NCBI GenBank assembly: GCA_002633025.1
Contig: NMRB01000971.1
Coordinates: 14,836-78,835, forward strand
DNA: 64,000 nucleotides
Source: Notospermus geniculatus
Lineage: Eukaryota; Nemertea; Pilidiophora; Heteronemertea; Lineidae
Direction: 5' to 3'
Positions 12,401 through 22,841 of the stretch are shown here, in pieces (position 1 is the stretch's first letter; every line of letters begins with the position of its first letter). The notes beneath the pieces were generated by a model that worked only from the letters and a program-made list of their open reading frames with translations, was not told the DNA's origin and made no database searches. The position numbers and the translations under genes were made by a program.

Positions 12401-15327
12401 GGTCAATGTAACTTTTGAAAGAAAGAGATTATCAGTACCTATTTCTCACCTTGATAGAAGTGTCCTGGGATCCTGTGGCCACTAGGAGGCCAGAATGATG
12501 GAATGCTCCAACACGACATGGGCCCTTGTGGGATGTGACGTAACAGGTCTCATAGAGAGCAGGTTCGGGGGAGATGGTTTGCACTGAAAATGGACCACAT
12601 GAAAATCAGGATCTTTTCATTCTGACAAAGGGAATGACTGAGAAATGTAACAGGGACCATCGGCATTGGGAAAAATGTTCAAGCTACCATTCTAATCAGA
12701 AAAGAAACACTGCTGGGCAATATACTCATGGATGGAATGCTTAGCCTGTTCGCTGTTATTGCTCAACATCATATTGGCTGATATTCACAGCGTTCTCGCC
12801 AGGATTTTCAAGCAGCGTGGCGCTGCAATATGTTGAAGTAGTCACTGAAGAATTCATCTGCCGACGAAGTCGGCAGCGCGCGCCGTAGGCGCGCCACCGA
12901 GCGGGGGGTCTGGGGGAGTCTCCCCCAGGAAAATTTGAATTCTGGATGCCCTGAGACGCAATTTCCCGGCATTTGAGGATGTATTTTAGCACTCTGACCA
13001 ACGCATCTCATGACCAATTTTTGCCGACGAAACCTCGCAAGGAGACAATATGACAAACAAGTATAGATTTCCCGTGACAAAAACACCAAACGCAAACAAG
13101 AAATTTGAAACCTGTTCAGGAAGATGATTACAGGTTATAAAAACAAGGTTAATCTATGCGAAGTGAACTTTACTTATCCACACAGGCAATGACAGGCGTA
13201 AATCATCAACGATTCTGGCGGCCGGGCCGCATCCAGATGACGTGTTGTCATTGGCAACAAGCCAGCCTGAGTCATGTGGCGGGAAAATAGAATTGTCCGC
13301 TTTGGCCAGATCAACATAATCGAACTTTTATTTGGATGTGCGTTCATATTGACAGACAGCGAGAAATGACTGGTCACGAATCGGATAGATATACCTGGCC
13401 GAACAAGACTTCCGTAGATGGGACCAGCTGCTGGCATCACCGACCGGGAAACGATGTTCGGGGCCACTTTTAACTACCCAGCTGGTTGGTTATTGTATAT
13501 ATATCGAAAAGCAGGCGATGTCAGCTGGACGGAGGATGAACATTGACGTTTAAAACCTGTTTTATTTGTAGTAAAACGTAACATTTTCAGCGTGGCGCAC
13601 AATTTTATCAGAGTGGCGGCGATTTTATGAACGTGGCGGGGACAAGCTTACTTCCATGGCGGCGTGGCGGCCTTATCAAACAACGTGGCGCTGCGCCACG
13701 TCAAAGTCCCTTGGCGAGAACGCTGATTTCATAAAAGGTAGCAAATGCTTTTACTTCAAGTTTTGCAGTACATTTCCATTGGACCTTGCTGTGCATATCT
13801 TAAGTACCGTATTAAAAGGCATTTGCCAACTTTTATGAATACCAACCATTGTGACTGACATTTGCTTACAGCTGATGACACAGAGACATTTAGAACGATG
13901 TTCACCACCCAAGTTATTATACCATTCACCTACCATCTGTTTCAAACTCCAGATCAATGCCTGATCCAGGTGCAATTGGATCTGATTTGAGATCTTTCTT
14001 TCCAGTCTGCAACTCTAGAAAACAGAAGAACATCAATTTCAATAGAAGAACACCCAGGTTTGTAAACCAGCAACCCACGCTCTCTAAGTTTAAACTGCCA
14101 GTAAATAACCACCACTCTTCTAATCATAAATCGTCACATCATAACAAGGTTCCAGTTAGACAACCAATAACTTCTTGAACTTGAAACATACAGGTGTTCC
14201 ACCTCTGACTGCCAACCTTTCCCATTTCTCATGACCTGCTTACCTTCTTCTTTGAGGCCCATCCTGACCACATTAAGTAACCTATCAGATGGAGGGCAGG
14301 CTGGATGAGGCTTGACAAGATTTGCCAAGTTGACTGCCATAGTCTTGTGTCCATCATAGAACAACTGGCTGTAGCAATGGAAATCAGGGTTATATCTAGG
14401 ATTTCAGAAGGGCACGGTGCAAACTTTGTGAAAAGGGCACTTCAACCTAGAAAAGGGCACTTTCTATTCGCGACATTTCTACTAACGGAATTTGAGAGGC
14501 TTATCAGTTAAAAATGTCTTTATAACTCCAGTCAACAGCCAATTTAAGGCAGTTTCTAAGGTGATACGACCAAAAGGGACCATGGCAGAGGGTCTGGGAG
14601 GTACTAAAACCTAAAAAAAAAATAAAAAAATAGGGGGTTAAAAAAGGGCTCAGCGGCGCCCCCTTTCGGCGGCACGGCGTGCCACCGCTCTAAAATGGCC
14701 TAGATATAACCCTGGAAATGAATATTTCAAATTCAATTTAAATTAAAAAATTTAAAGTAGGCCTATGTTTATTGATCCATATAACATGCCGGGATAACAT
14801 GATGTTACATAAGATAATTGGAATAAGATAATTGGTAAGTCACCAGATCATGCTTGATCATACAACACATGAAGTACAGGCCTATTGGAACCAAGGCTTC
14901 ATTTTTTGGAAGTGACATCATGTGCACAGTGGGTGAAAATGAAATCAGTTAGCTCACAACTGAAAGTGGGTGTCGGAACGAGTTTAGAATCCCCGATCAG
15001 TGCCCAAAAAAAGGTCATATCAATTGACGCACGTCACTTCCGATCGGGGATTCTAAACTTTAGCCGAATTCTATATATCAAGATCAATACAATATATATA
15101 TAAGAAAACCAGAATGATGGGGTAGGCTAGCAGAACTGATTTTGCTGTCCGACAATAGATGAGGCCTATTCTCTCTGGGCATGCTGGGCCTACAATCATG
15201 ACAATCCAATTGTCGGATGGACAAATATTGGTCATTATTTCGCACTTCCGCCCTTAACATAGCTCTTATTATACCTTATCATGAGCCTATACATCAATTC
15301 TTTTGTTTTCACATTATTCAGTGACAT
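9418..15327 (-). CDS. CSTF1: Cleavage stimulation factor subunit 1 (CstF-50), complete
   Basis: This nuclear WD40 subunit of the CstF complex binds the GU-rich element during mRNA 3'-end cleavage and polyadenylation. There are eleven coding exons: 15327-15275, 14368-14244, 14014-13934, 12583-12450, 12321-12199, 11818-11696, 11388-11233, 10795-10640, 10239-10095, 9998-9918 and 9527-9418. All junctions are in phase and give 428 aa (human 431). The N-terminal dimerisation helices contain [15 protein letters not shown]. The WD repeats include [33 protein letters not shown] and NHTEDYV, and the end is [12 protein letters not shown]. The start was chosen because the 53-bp first exon gives [18 protein letters not shown] in phase, matching the human LYKLIIS region. 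It is divergent from FARSB. Introns carry a hAT-like element (12788-13725), another (14385-14714) and a SINE (10933-11207). Confidence 0.95.
9753..9893. mobile_element. Foldback element in the last CSTF1 intron
   Basis: TGCTCAGGTCGGACTT at the left pairs with AAGTCCGACCCGAGCA at the right. Inside, several TAGACTTTCTAGCTGAAG-type units repeat. Confidence 0.65.
10933..11207 (+). mobile_element. tRNA-derived SINE, family 1
   Basis: The head has an A-box-like GGTGTAGTG and a B box GGGTTCAAATC. It is followed by the body marker ACTTTGGGTAAGTCTC...CCACCCAGGTGTATAAAT and a tail ending AAACCCAAACTTTAACTT. Further copies are at 24308-24590 (minus) and 30941-31238 (plus). It lies antisense in a CSTF1 intron and ends 25 bp from that intron's splice donor. 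Confidence 0.8.
12788..13725. mobile_element. hAT-like non-autonomous element in a CSTF1 intron
   Basis: A 938-bp segment with inverted ends CAGCGTTCTCGCCAGG and the near-complement (TTGGCGAGAACGCTG). GTGGCGCTGC motifs lie next to both ends. Short accidental open frames are present, but no transposase is recognisable. Confidence 0.6.
14385..14714. mobile_element. hAT-like MITE CAGGGTTATATCTAGG
   Basis: The ends are CAGGGTTATATCTAGG and its complement. GAAAT on both sides reads as a 5-bp target duplication. It lies just upstream of CSTF1 coding exon 2. Confidence 0.65.
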
Positions 15328-15528
15328 TTTGATCGTGCAGGTGGAGCAGATTTGATGAAATTAACAGAGATTTGAGACAAAGTTAGTGGGACATGGAAAG
15401 GTCAAGGCCACTCTCCTCTCTTCGCTGAGGAGGAGGAGAGAAAGCTGGACACACCGGCGAAAACTTGCATCATTTTTCGCGATATCTTGATGAAAAATTG
15501 CATCAAAACTCACCTTTAAGAAGTAATC
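15328..15528. promoter_or_regulatory. Shared CSTF1/FARSB bidirectional promoter interval
   Basis: Only 201 bp separate the CSTF1 and FARSB start codons, which point away from each other. Any promoter for both must lie here or overlap the coding starts, unless 5' UTR introns extend further. No TATA box in a convincing position was seen. A purine/pyrimidine-rich stretch (CTCTCCTCTCTTC, GAGGAGGAGGAGAG) lies at 15411-15442. Confidence 0.6.
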
Positions 15529-18500
15529 ATGCCAGTCGTCACTGTAGACAGAGACAGTCTATTCAAAAGGCTTGGAAAAACATACAGTGCGTTCCTCCAA
15601 CTTCACCAGAAAACTCCGAATTTGATGGGTGCATCTCCATCCCCATCCATCCAGCATCCTCTGCTCAACAGCCATGACAGCAGCAGCATGCCCATATGTA
15701 CACGTCACATGCATTCATGCAGTGCTGCCTGGACCTATCTATATCATTTTACAATAAGCAGGCTGTCATTTTATTAGTCCCCTATTTATATTAGAATAGA
15801 ATTAGCTTGAGTGCAGGCTTTATCCATCCTGATAGTGATCTTGCATTCAGGATGATCTTGAAGAATAGCCTACCTTTATGATATCTTTTTACTCTGCGCC
15901 GGCCCAGCCCCATCTGGTCATAGGGCCCTACTCCTAGCCAAGGCCGAGGCCTGTAGGCCTCCTAGGCTTAATTAAATTGTCCATGATGATTAGGGCTTGG
16001 AGGAATTATACTGACAGTATAATTCCTCCAAGATTAGGGATTGGTTATTACAGCTAAAATGATGTAGCCTAATATGTCCTTTTGTAGCAATTGAAGAGTT
16101 TGATGAACTGTGTTTTCAATTCGGCCTTGAGTTAGATGATGTGATCGAGGAAGAAAAAGAGAGAGATGGGGTAAGTTGTGAGTTAGATGATGTGATCGAG
16201 GAAGAAAAAGAGAGAGATGGGGTAAGTTGTGAGTTACATCTCCTGTATCCTCAAAGTGATAAGAGATTTTTCAGATAACATGTCATGTGGGCATCAAATA
16301 ATGCCGTAGCTGACAGCATTGTTGCTCAAGCTATGGCTTCTTGACTTAGAAGAAAGACTCATTGTAGTGCATATTTTATTTTCTGTGACTTTTTTCAGAC
16401 CAAAGAAATGGTTGTTGAGTATAAAGTGGAGATTCCAGCAAACAGGTAAGTTCAAAATGTGATCAAATTCAATTAGATTAGCTTATGGTCATTATTGTGT
16501 GTCAAAGTGTTTTACTGCTGAAACAAAGCCAAGTGTAAGACAGTGATTGTTCCTTGTATTTCAGATATGACTTGCTCTGTCTGGAAGGACTAGTGAGGGG
16601 GCTTCAAGTCTTTCTGGCCGAGTAAGTACTGGCAGCCTCAGAGGTGCTGAGGTTACATTATCTCATACCCTGTTAAGGAGGGGAAGACTTCGTCACTTGG
16701 ACAAGGATCATAGGAAAATTTCACCAGAACAGGGGAAAAGATGAAGAGTCCATCTCCTGCACATGATTGGCACTAACTCATCTTTGTCAACTCTAAGTCA
16801 GTACTGCTACCATTCACCACTTGTCATTAAGTTGTTTCATTTACAGGATTTCTGCTCCGAGATACGAAGCAGTAGCCCCGGCAGATGGGAGCTCAAGGCA
16901 GAAGCTGATTATTCAGCCTGAGGTATGTGCCTGGAAATGGTCTCGCGGAAATTACTGAGCTTGTACATGTAGAGAAATTGTGTCAACTTTGCTTGCCAGG
17001 GATACCAGGAAGTTGCTCATAGCGAAAGAGCCCACTCAGCATCTCCTGTTACTCTTTCCTCTGGAGATATGGACCACCGTGTGTGCTCAGCTTTAAAGAT
17101 TGTGCGTTTACATTCCAGACAGCTCAAGTTCGACCACACGCTGTTGCCGCTGTCCTCAGGAACATTACTTTTGATCAAGACAGATATAACAGCTTTATTG
17201 AACTTCAAGACAAACTGCATCAAAATATTTGCAGGTAAATCAACAGCAACACCATTTTCCCCAGTTTGCTTTAACTCCCATTCCTCAGCTCCTGTGAGCT
17301 GCCTAGCCAGAGATATCCTTACTTCCCTGGCAGTGGTGAGACTAATGAAATATTGGTATACACTGTATCGTTGTAGGAAGAGATCACTAGTGGCTATCGG
17401 CACTCATGATTTGGACACCATCACTGGTCCATTTATCTACACCGCCAAGCCACCCAACGACATCAAGTTCAGACCACTCAATCAGACCAAGGAGTTTACT
17501 GCTACTGAGCAGATGGAGTTGTATTCGGTGAGTAAACGTGGACATTAGACCCCTTTCTTTGAGACTGAACTTGGCCCTTAAGCGGCCTATCCACGTGCAA
17601 TATTATTGCACAATATGAGGATCAAAATGGGCAATATTAATGCCAATCTTTCTCCCATCCAGTATGCCAGAAGCACATGACACCCATTTTGGGCCCCATA
17701 TTGTGCAATATATTGTACCGTGGAAAAACCGCTTTATCGAACAGAAATTATCGTTTGCTTTTGACAGAGCTACTGGACCAAACTGAATAGAAACTGCAGT
17801 GATATGAAATGCCAGCCATCCCAATCTTTGTGTTCGTGGTGACATCTATATACTGCTAAATAAACTACTATTTTACCAACATTTCCAGGGTGACAGTCAT
17901 CTACGACATTATCTGCCCATCATTCGTGACAAGCCAGTGTATCCAGTCATTTATGATAGCAATGGAGTGGTGCTCTCAATGCCCCCTATCATCAACGGTA
18001 TGTACTAGCACCTTTCTTTTTGGTTTTCATCTGACCCTAACACCTCACGACTGGGTGTCTATCTCATCATACTAGGACATCTGTGTCAAGTTCAAGGTTA
18101 TGTATCTCCCATTTTATATTCCTGATGGTTTCAAATTGTCATTTTCTATCAACTCTCTGTAGGTGACCACACCAAAATTCACCTTGGTACAAAGAACATC
18201 TTCATAGAGTGTACAGCTACAGATCTGACCAAAGCCAAGATTGTCCTGGACACCCTGGTCACCATGTTCTCTGAGTATTGCAAGGAACCGTTCATGTAAG
18301 TACATCAGGACATGTACTGGTAGATTAGGAAGCCAAAATAGTGAATTCGGTACAGTAAAAAATGCTAAGTCAGATTCTAAGTGAACCAGAGCATTTCATC
18401 CAACTTAGAAGAAATCCGTCTTGTGTGAGTGGATAAAATCCAAGGTTGTGCTCAGGTCGGACAAAAATTCAACTTCTGGCTTGAGGAAGGGCGAAATGGC

Positions 18501-20827
18501 CAAGATGGAAATAAGGAATAAATGCAACTTTTTCTTCACTTCAGTGTGGAATCGGCGGAAGTTGTCCAGCCTGATGGTACGAGTGTAATCTATCCTGTAA
18601 GTATCTATAGAGCCATATGAAACAAATGGTTTTCACAACCCAACACAGTATCTGCAAAATCTGTATGTCCATGTTCATTGCCATATGCTGTTTTTTGTTC
18701 TCCAGGAATTGAAATATCGTGAGGAAATGGTCTGCGTTGAAGAAATTAACAAAAAAGTAGGAATCAGGTGAGGAACAACAGTTTGTTTTGTTAGGTGTTT
18801 CTATCACCACAAGGTACTCTAGGAAGCCCTCGTGTCATCAGGGATTTGGTCCACAGTGTCTTCATGTTGGCTTCTTTATACAGACACTGATGCAGCTAGG
18901 ATTACAATGATAGTAAGCCTGTTATTGTATTCCAGTATAACAGCAGAGAATGTAGCCAAACTGTTGACCAAGATGTGTCTACAATCCAAACCCATGGAAG
19001 GAGGTCAGATGGTGAATGTTGAGATTCCACCAACGAGAGCAGGTATGGATGATGAACTCTAGGCTCAGGGATATTTGGTGACCAAACGCTGAAGTTCTTA
19101 TTGTGGGAAAACAGCCATAACTGATATTTTTTTTCATTTTCATAAAAGTAGAGACTGACATTTCTTCCATGAAGGACAAAAAATGTGGCTGAAATCACAA
19201 ATTGATATATGACTTATGATTTCAGATGTGATACACGCATGTGATATCATCGAGGACGTAGCCATTGCTTACGGGTTTGACAACATTAAGGAGACAATAC
19301 CAAACACCAACTGTATCGCAGAGCAGTTCGCAATCAACAAATTAACCGATCTTTTACGGGCGGATATAGCGGCTGCTGGATTCACAGAAGTTCTCACTTT
19401 TGCTTTGGTGAGTGTCGTATTGACCGCATTTGGCAACCAGGGAATGATAATCATAAACTTCTTGATGTATCACTATGAAATCGACAGACATTTCACAGGA
19501 TAAATCAGTTGTCTTGTCTCTTTCAGTGTTCTCGTGATGATGTCACCGATAAGTTAAACAAGACCATGGCCAGTACGAATGCTGTTCATATAGCCAACCC
19601 TAAGACATTAGAATTTCAAGTAAGTAATCTATAAAATTGAGTCAGCATTAGCTCTGCATTCAGCCGTCAGTCTGTAGTTATTGAGGAGTACATGTACCAG
19701 GAGCAGTCTTACAGAGTGATGAGGGGCTGAGCTCATTTCTGAGGTTGAGACTCAAACATTGTAGGCGAGTTTTCTACTGATGTGAAATGGTCGCGAGGTG
19801 AGGTGAGGCAGCAGAAACGCTGACAGTCTACACCTTCTTTTACAGGTTGCTAGGACAACGCTCTTACCGGGAATCCTCAAGACAATTCACGGTAACCGAA
19901 AAATGCCACTGCCTCTGAAACTCTTTGAAATCTCGGACATTGTTGTCCAGGACAAAAACAAAGGTAAGTTATCTGCATTACATTTTCAGCAAAGTCGTTA
20001 CATGTAAGTTCAAGGCTCAGACATGTATCTGATGCCAGTCTGGTGAAAGGCATAGAAACCGTTGCTTCTTGAAAACATGGAAGCTCTGTTTAAGTCATAC
20101 CGTGCGACTGTGTCATACCGTGCGACTGTAAAAGTGATGTTTGTTCCAGATGTCGGTGCCAGTAATCACAGACGTTTCTGTGCCGTCAACTACAACAAGA
20201 CGCCAGGATTTGAAGTCATCCAAGGCCTCTTGGATAGAACCATGCAACTTTTAGAAGTACCATTCAAGACGGGATACTACTTGAAGCCATGCGATGGTGA
20301 GTACACAAACACTAAGTTCAACATCAAGTCCATTTCATAATGCTGAGCCTTACCCCTTAAAAGCCCTGATTGCTTTGATAGCCAAGTGGTTATTACGTCC
20401 GCTCAGCAAGCAACAGGTCCCGGGTTCAAATCTATCCTGGGCATATGGGATTTCATTCCCGGCTCTTCACATCCATCGCATGGGACAGTAAGCCGTGGTG
20501 CCTTGTACCTTTGCAAGGACAAGTAAAAGACCCCATCCAAGTGAGGAACATGAGTAGCTTGAAATGCCCTCTTCCGTACTTACCAGGGCCAATAATGCTA
20601 CGGCTTTGGCCCTGACGGAAAAATTAAATACACATTTAAAGCCTGGGCTGAGGCATCATGCTCTCTCTCTTTTAGATGCAACCTTCTTCCCCGGGCGATG
20701 TGCTGAAATAGTTGTGAATGGCAAGTCGATAGGAACGATCGGTGTCCTCCACCCCGATGTCATTGCCAAATTCGACCTGAATCTGCCGTGCTCTGCCTTT
20801 GAACTTGACCTGGAACCTTTCCTATAG
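15529..20827 (+). CDS. FARSB: Phenylalanyl-tRNA synthetase beta subunit, complete
   Basis: This is the beta subunit of cytosolic heterotetrameric PheRS, which charges tRNA-Phe. There are seventeen exons: 15529-15586, 16088-16170, 16399-16445, 16565-16621, 16847-16922, 17119-17234, 17377-17527, 17889-17997, 18163-18295, 18545-18596, 18706-18767, 18936-19042, 19226-19407, 19527-19619, 19846-19963, 20150-20296 and 20676-20827. They join in phase to 580 aa (human 589). Landmarks are [19 protein letters not shown] (N-terminal fold), [12 protein letters not shown]-like [16 protein letters not shown] (B3/4), [17 protein letters not shown] (B5 region), [22 protein letters not shown] and [13 protein letters not shown] near the C-terminus. 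The start is the first ATG in phase ([19 protein letters not shown]). Exon 2 carries a 51-bp in-frame tandem duplication including its donor; the longer form would be 597 aa. Confidence 0.96.
15994..16032. repeat. Hairpin TTGGAGGAATTATACTG
   Basis: CTTGGAGGAATTATACTG is followed at once by its near-perfect inverse. It lies in FARSB intron 1, 56 bp before exon 2. A half site (GGAGGAATTATACCGAG) occurs at 8596. Confidence 0.75.
16130..16231 (+). repeat. 51-bp tandem duplication spanning a FARSB exon end and donor
   Basis: Two identical 51-bp units (16130-16180 and 16181-16231) each contain the coding end [13 protein letters not shown] and the donor GGG|GTAAGTTGTG. The unit length is 17 codons with no stop, so use of the second donor (after 16221) stays in phase. 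Confidence 0.95.
17579..17736. mobile_element. TAAAGCGGC MITE, copy 2
   Basis: This is the same family as 8898-9055 in opposite internal orientation, located in FARSB intron 7. It shares AATATTATTGCACAATATGAGG and GGGCCCCATATTGTGCAATA. Confidence 0.75.
20376..20630 (+). mobile_element. tRNA-derived SINE, family 2
   Basis: The head contains GATAGCCAAGTGGTTA (A box) and GGTCCCGGGTTCAAATC (B box). The body has CCATCGCATGGGACAGTA and AAGTAAAAGACCCC. It lies 45 bp before the last FARSB exon. A close relative is at 61890-62165. Confidence 0.8.
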
Positions 20828-21014
20828 ATGGCACCACTACTGAACTTCACAGTGCACCATTTGGTCATTTCATCTTCGTCACAACACAATGGAGGACAGT
20901 TTGACTTGCAAAGCCACTGACTCTATTCTATGAAAGATACATCATGCACACTTAAAGCCACACTGTATTCAATTCAGAATGTGCTTTCATTCGCCAACGT
21001 TAGTGTAGTGTATG

Positions 21015-21162
21015 CAGGGGCGGATCCAGGACTTGGGAAAAGAGGGGGCGCCCTGTGCTCGGAACATTGAAATTTGCACCAAATTCCAGAATTTCACGGT
21101 CGATTTTACAGATTTTTGGCCAAAAGGGGAGCCGTGCGCCCTGCTCTGGATCTGCGCCTGAT
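21015..21162. mobile_element. hAT-like MITE CAGGGGCGGATCCAGG
   Basis: The ends are CAGGGGCGGATCCAGG and CTGGATCTGCGCCTG. A 5' fragment of the same family starts at 24816 inside a DIS3L2 intron. Confidence 0.6.
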
Positions 21163-21375
21163 ATGCTCTATCTGAATAGAGTCTGCAGATTTGTTCAATT
21201 TGATGCTTTCAAGTGAGGGCTACCTGCATTCTCCAAACACTTTGAAAATACCGTAAAATTCAATGCAGAGGGGCTTTAAATGTTCAGCTTCAATAATATT
21301 CCAGGGTCTGCACTAAGCAGAGAATGTAGCAGTGCAGTAGCTAAATGCTTTTCACTGTAATTTAACTTATCTACA

Positions 21376-21381
21376 AATAAA
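21376..21381 (+). terminator. Candidate FARSB polyadenylation signal AATAAA
   Basis: This is the first canonical AATAAA after the FARSB stop, about 550 bp downstream. Confidence 0.45.
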
Positions 21382-21739
21382 TCTACAATATGAATACATA
21401 CATGTACAGGAGTTGTTCAGTTTAGACGTAGTACATATGCAGCATGCAACCTAGAATAAGGTTCAACATAGATACTTGTTGTACATAACATGTACACCGA
21501 GCGTGGATCTCAAGGTTTCCACGGTACAAGGAAACTTCTACATCACAAGGTGGTGAGGCGTTTCTCGACTCACAGTAAGGTGTTCACCTTACGTACACAC
21601 CAAAAGGCCAACACCCTGAAGTTATCAGACCAGAACTCTGAAATTCTTCGAAGGAATTCCTGACCAAGGGTAATGGTAATGGACAACATACACAGAATAT
21701 GAAATACAAACCGGTTTGTAAGCTGAAAGTCATCGTGTC

Positions 21740-21818
21740 CTTCTACCAGATTCGAACCCACGGACCCTTGCATAAGGCATCAATCGCCAGCACGCCTTAA
21801 CCACTAGGCCAAATCCCC
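21740..21818 (-). repeat. tRNA-derived SINE head
   Basis: On the minus strand there is an A box TGGCCTAGTGGTTAAGG and a B box GGGTTCGAATC, with weak cloverleaf potential. The body toward lower coordinates was not matched to the other families here. Confidence 0.5.
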
Positions 21819-22841
21819 ATCTTCAAAAAAATATGGTTCAATGGCCTATGTTAAACGAGGCGTCCATCAGTACCCTGTGAAAAATACACAAGTAAAAAAT
21901 GACGTACCGGTACACACTTATAACATGTATAATAAACACAGCACACAATGTGCACACAACACATAAAACACTTACCCGGTAAAGGGAAAGTCCCTTCACA
22001 CATTTAAAGAAAGGGCTTCAGTTGACACAGTGCAGTTTGTTGTCAAAGAAATGAAAAACAGACAAAATGTTGTTCAGAAGAGCAATAATTTATTTCAACA
22101 ATATTTTCAAGTCCATTGCGAGTGTCATAAATATTCATGAAAGACCTTCTATCTTTGATGTCTTAAAGGCAGTGTACTGGCGTACAAACATTCTCCAACT
22201 TTAGAGCATATTAAACGTCTCTCAATAGAGAACTAGCCACGGGAATAAAATCTGGGTACTAATCATTGATGGAGAGTTCCGCTAACTAAAAACATTCTCG
22301 TTACTGGAAACAAAGTGATAACCTAGAGAAGGGTGTCAGAATCAACACTAGCAATATTTGATTGTGTGAACCTTTAGGCGATACTTTTTTTATACCTTGT
22401 TTAGCGTGCCCGACGGTCCGTGAATTCCCGAAGAAAAAAAATTATTTTCGGCCATTTAGCATGTCCGCCGCACTCGAAATCGCTGAAAATCGGAATAAAA
22501 AAAACCCTTTTACTTTATTTTTTCCTGTCAGCCGCCATCATGGCCATAGGCCTAGTAGCTTGGTCTTCAAGACTACAGTGCAGGATATTGCAAAACTATG
22601 TTGCAAGCAAACTGGCAAATCAATGTCAATGAAATCTGGGGTAATAAGTTGGAGACAAAGTTACTTTAATATTTTGAAATAAACTTTTATTTTTATTTTT
22701 TCCTCCTCTCTGCTACTCCTACAGAAGGCTTCTGTGAAAACTGAAAATAAAATTTTATTTTTATTTTTAGTTTTTTTTGACCGCCTATGGATGTCCTTGG
22801 ATAAAAAAGCACGCTAACCAAGGTGTAAAAAAAATCTCGCC

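Larger units (their letters stand above)
20828..22841. other. Convergent FARSB/DIS3L2 intergenic region
   Basis: It holds both 3' UTRs, a hAT-like MITE (21015-21162) and a tRNA-like SINE head (21740-21818). No coding exon was recognised. Candidate minus-strand AATAAA signals for DIS3L2 lie in the T/A-rich stretch 22690-22770. Confidence 0.5.
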
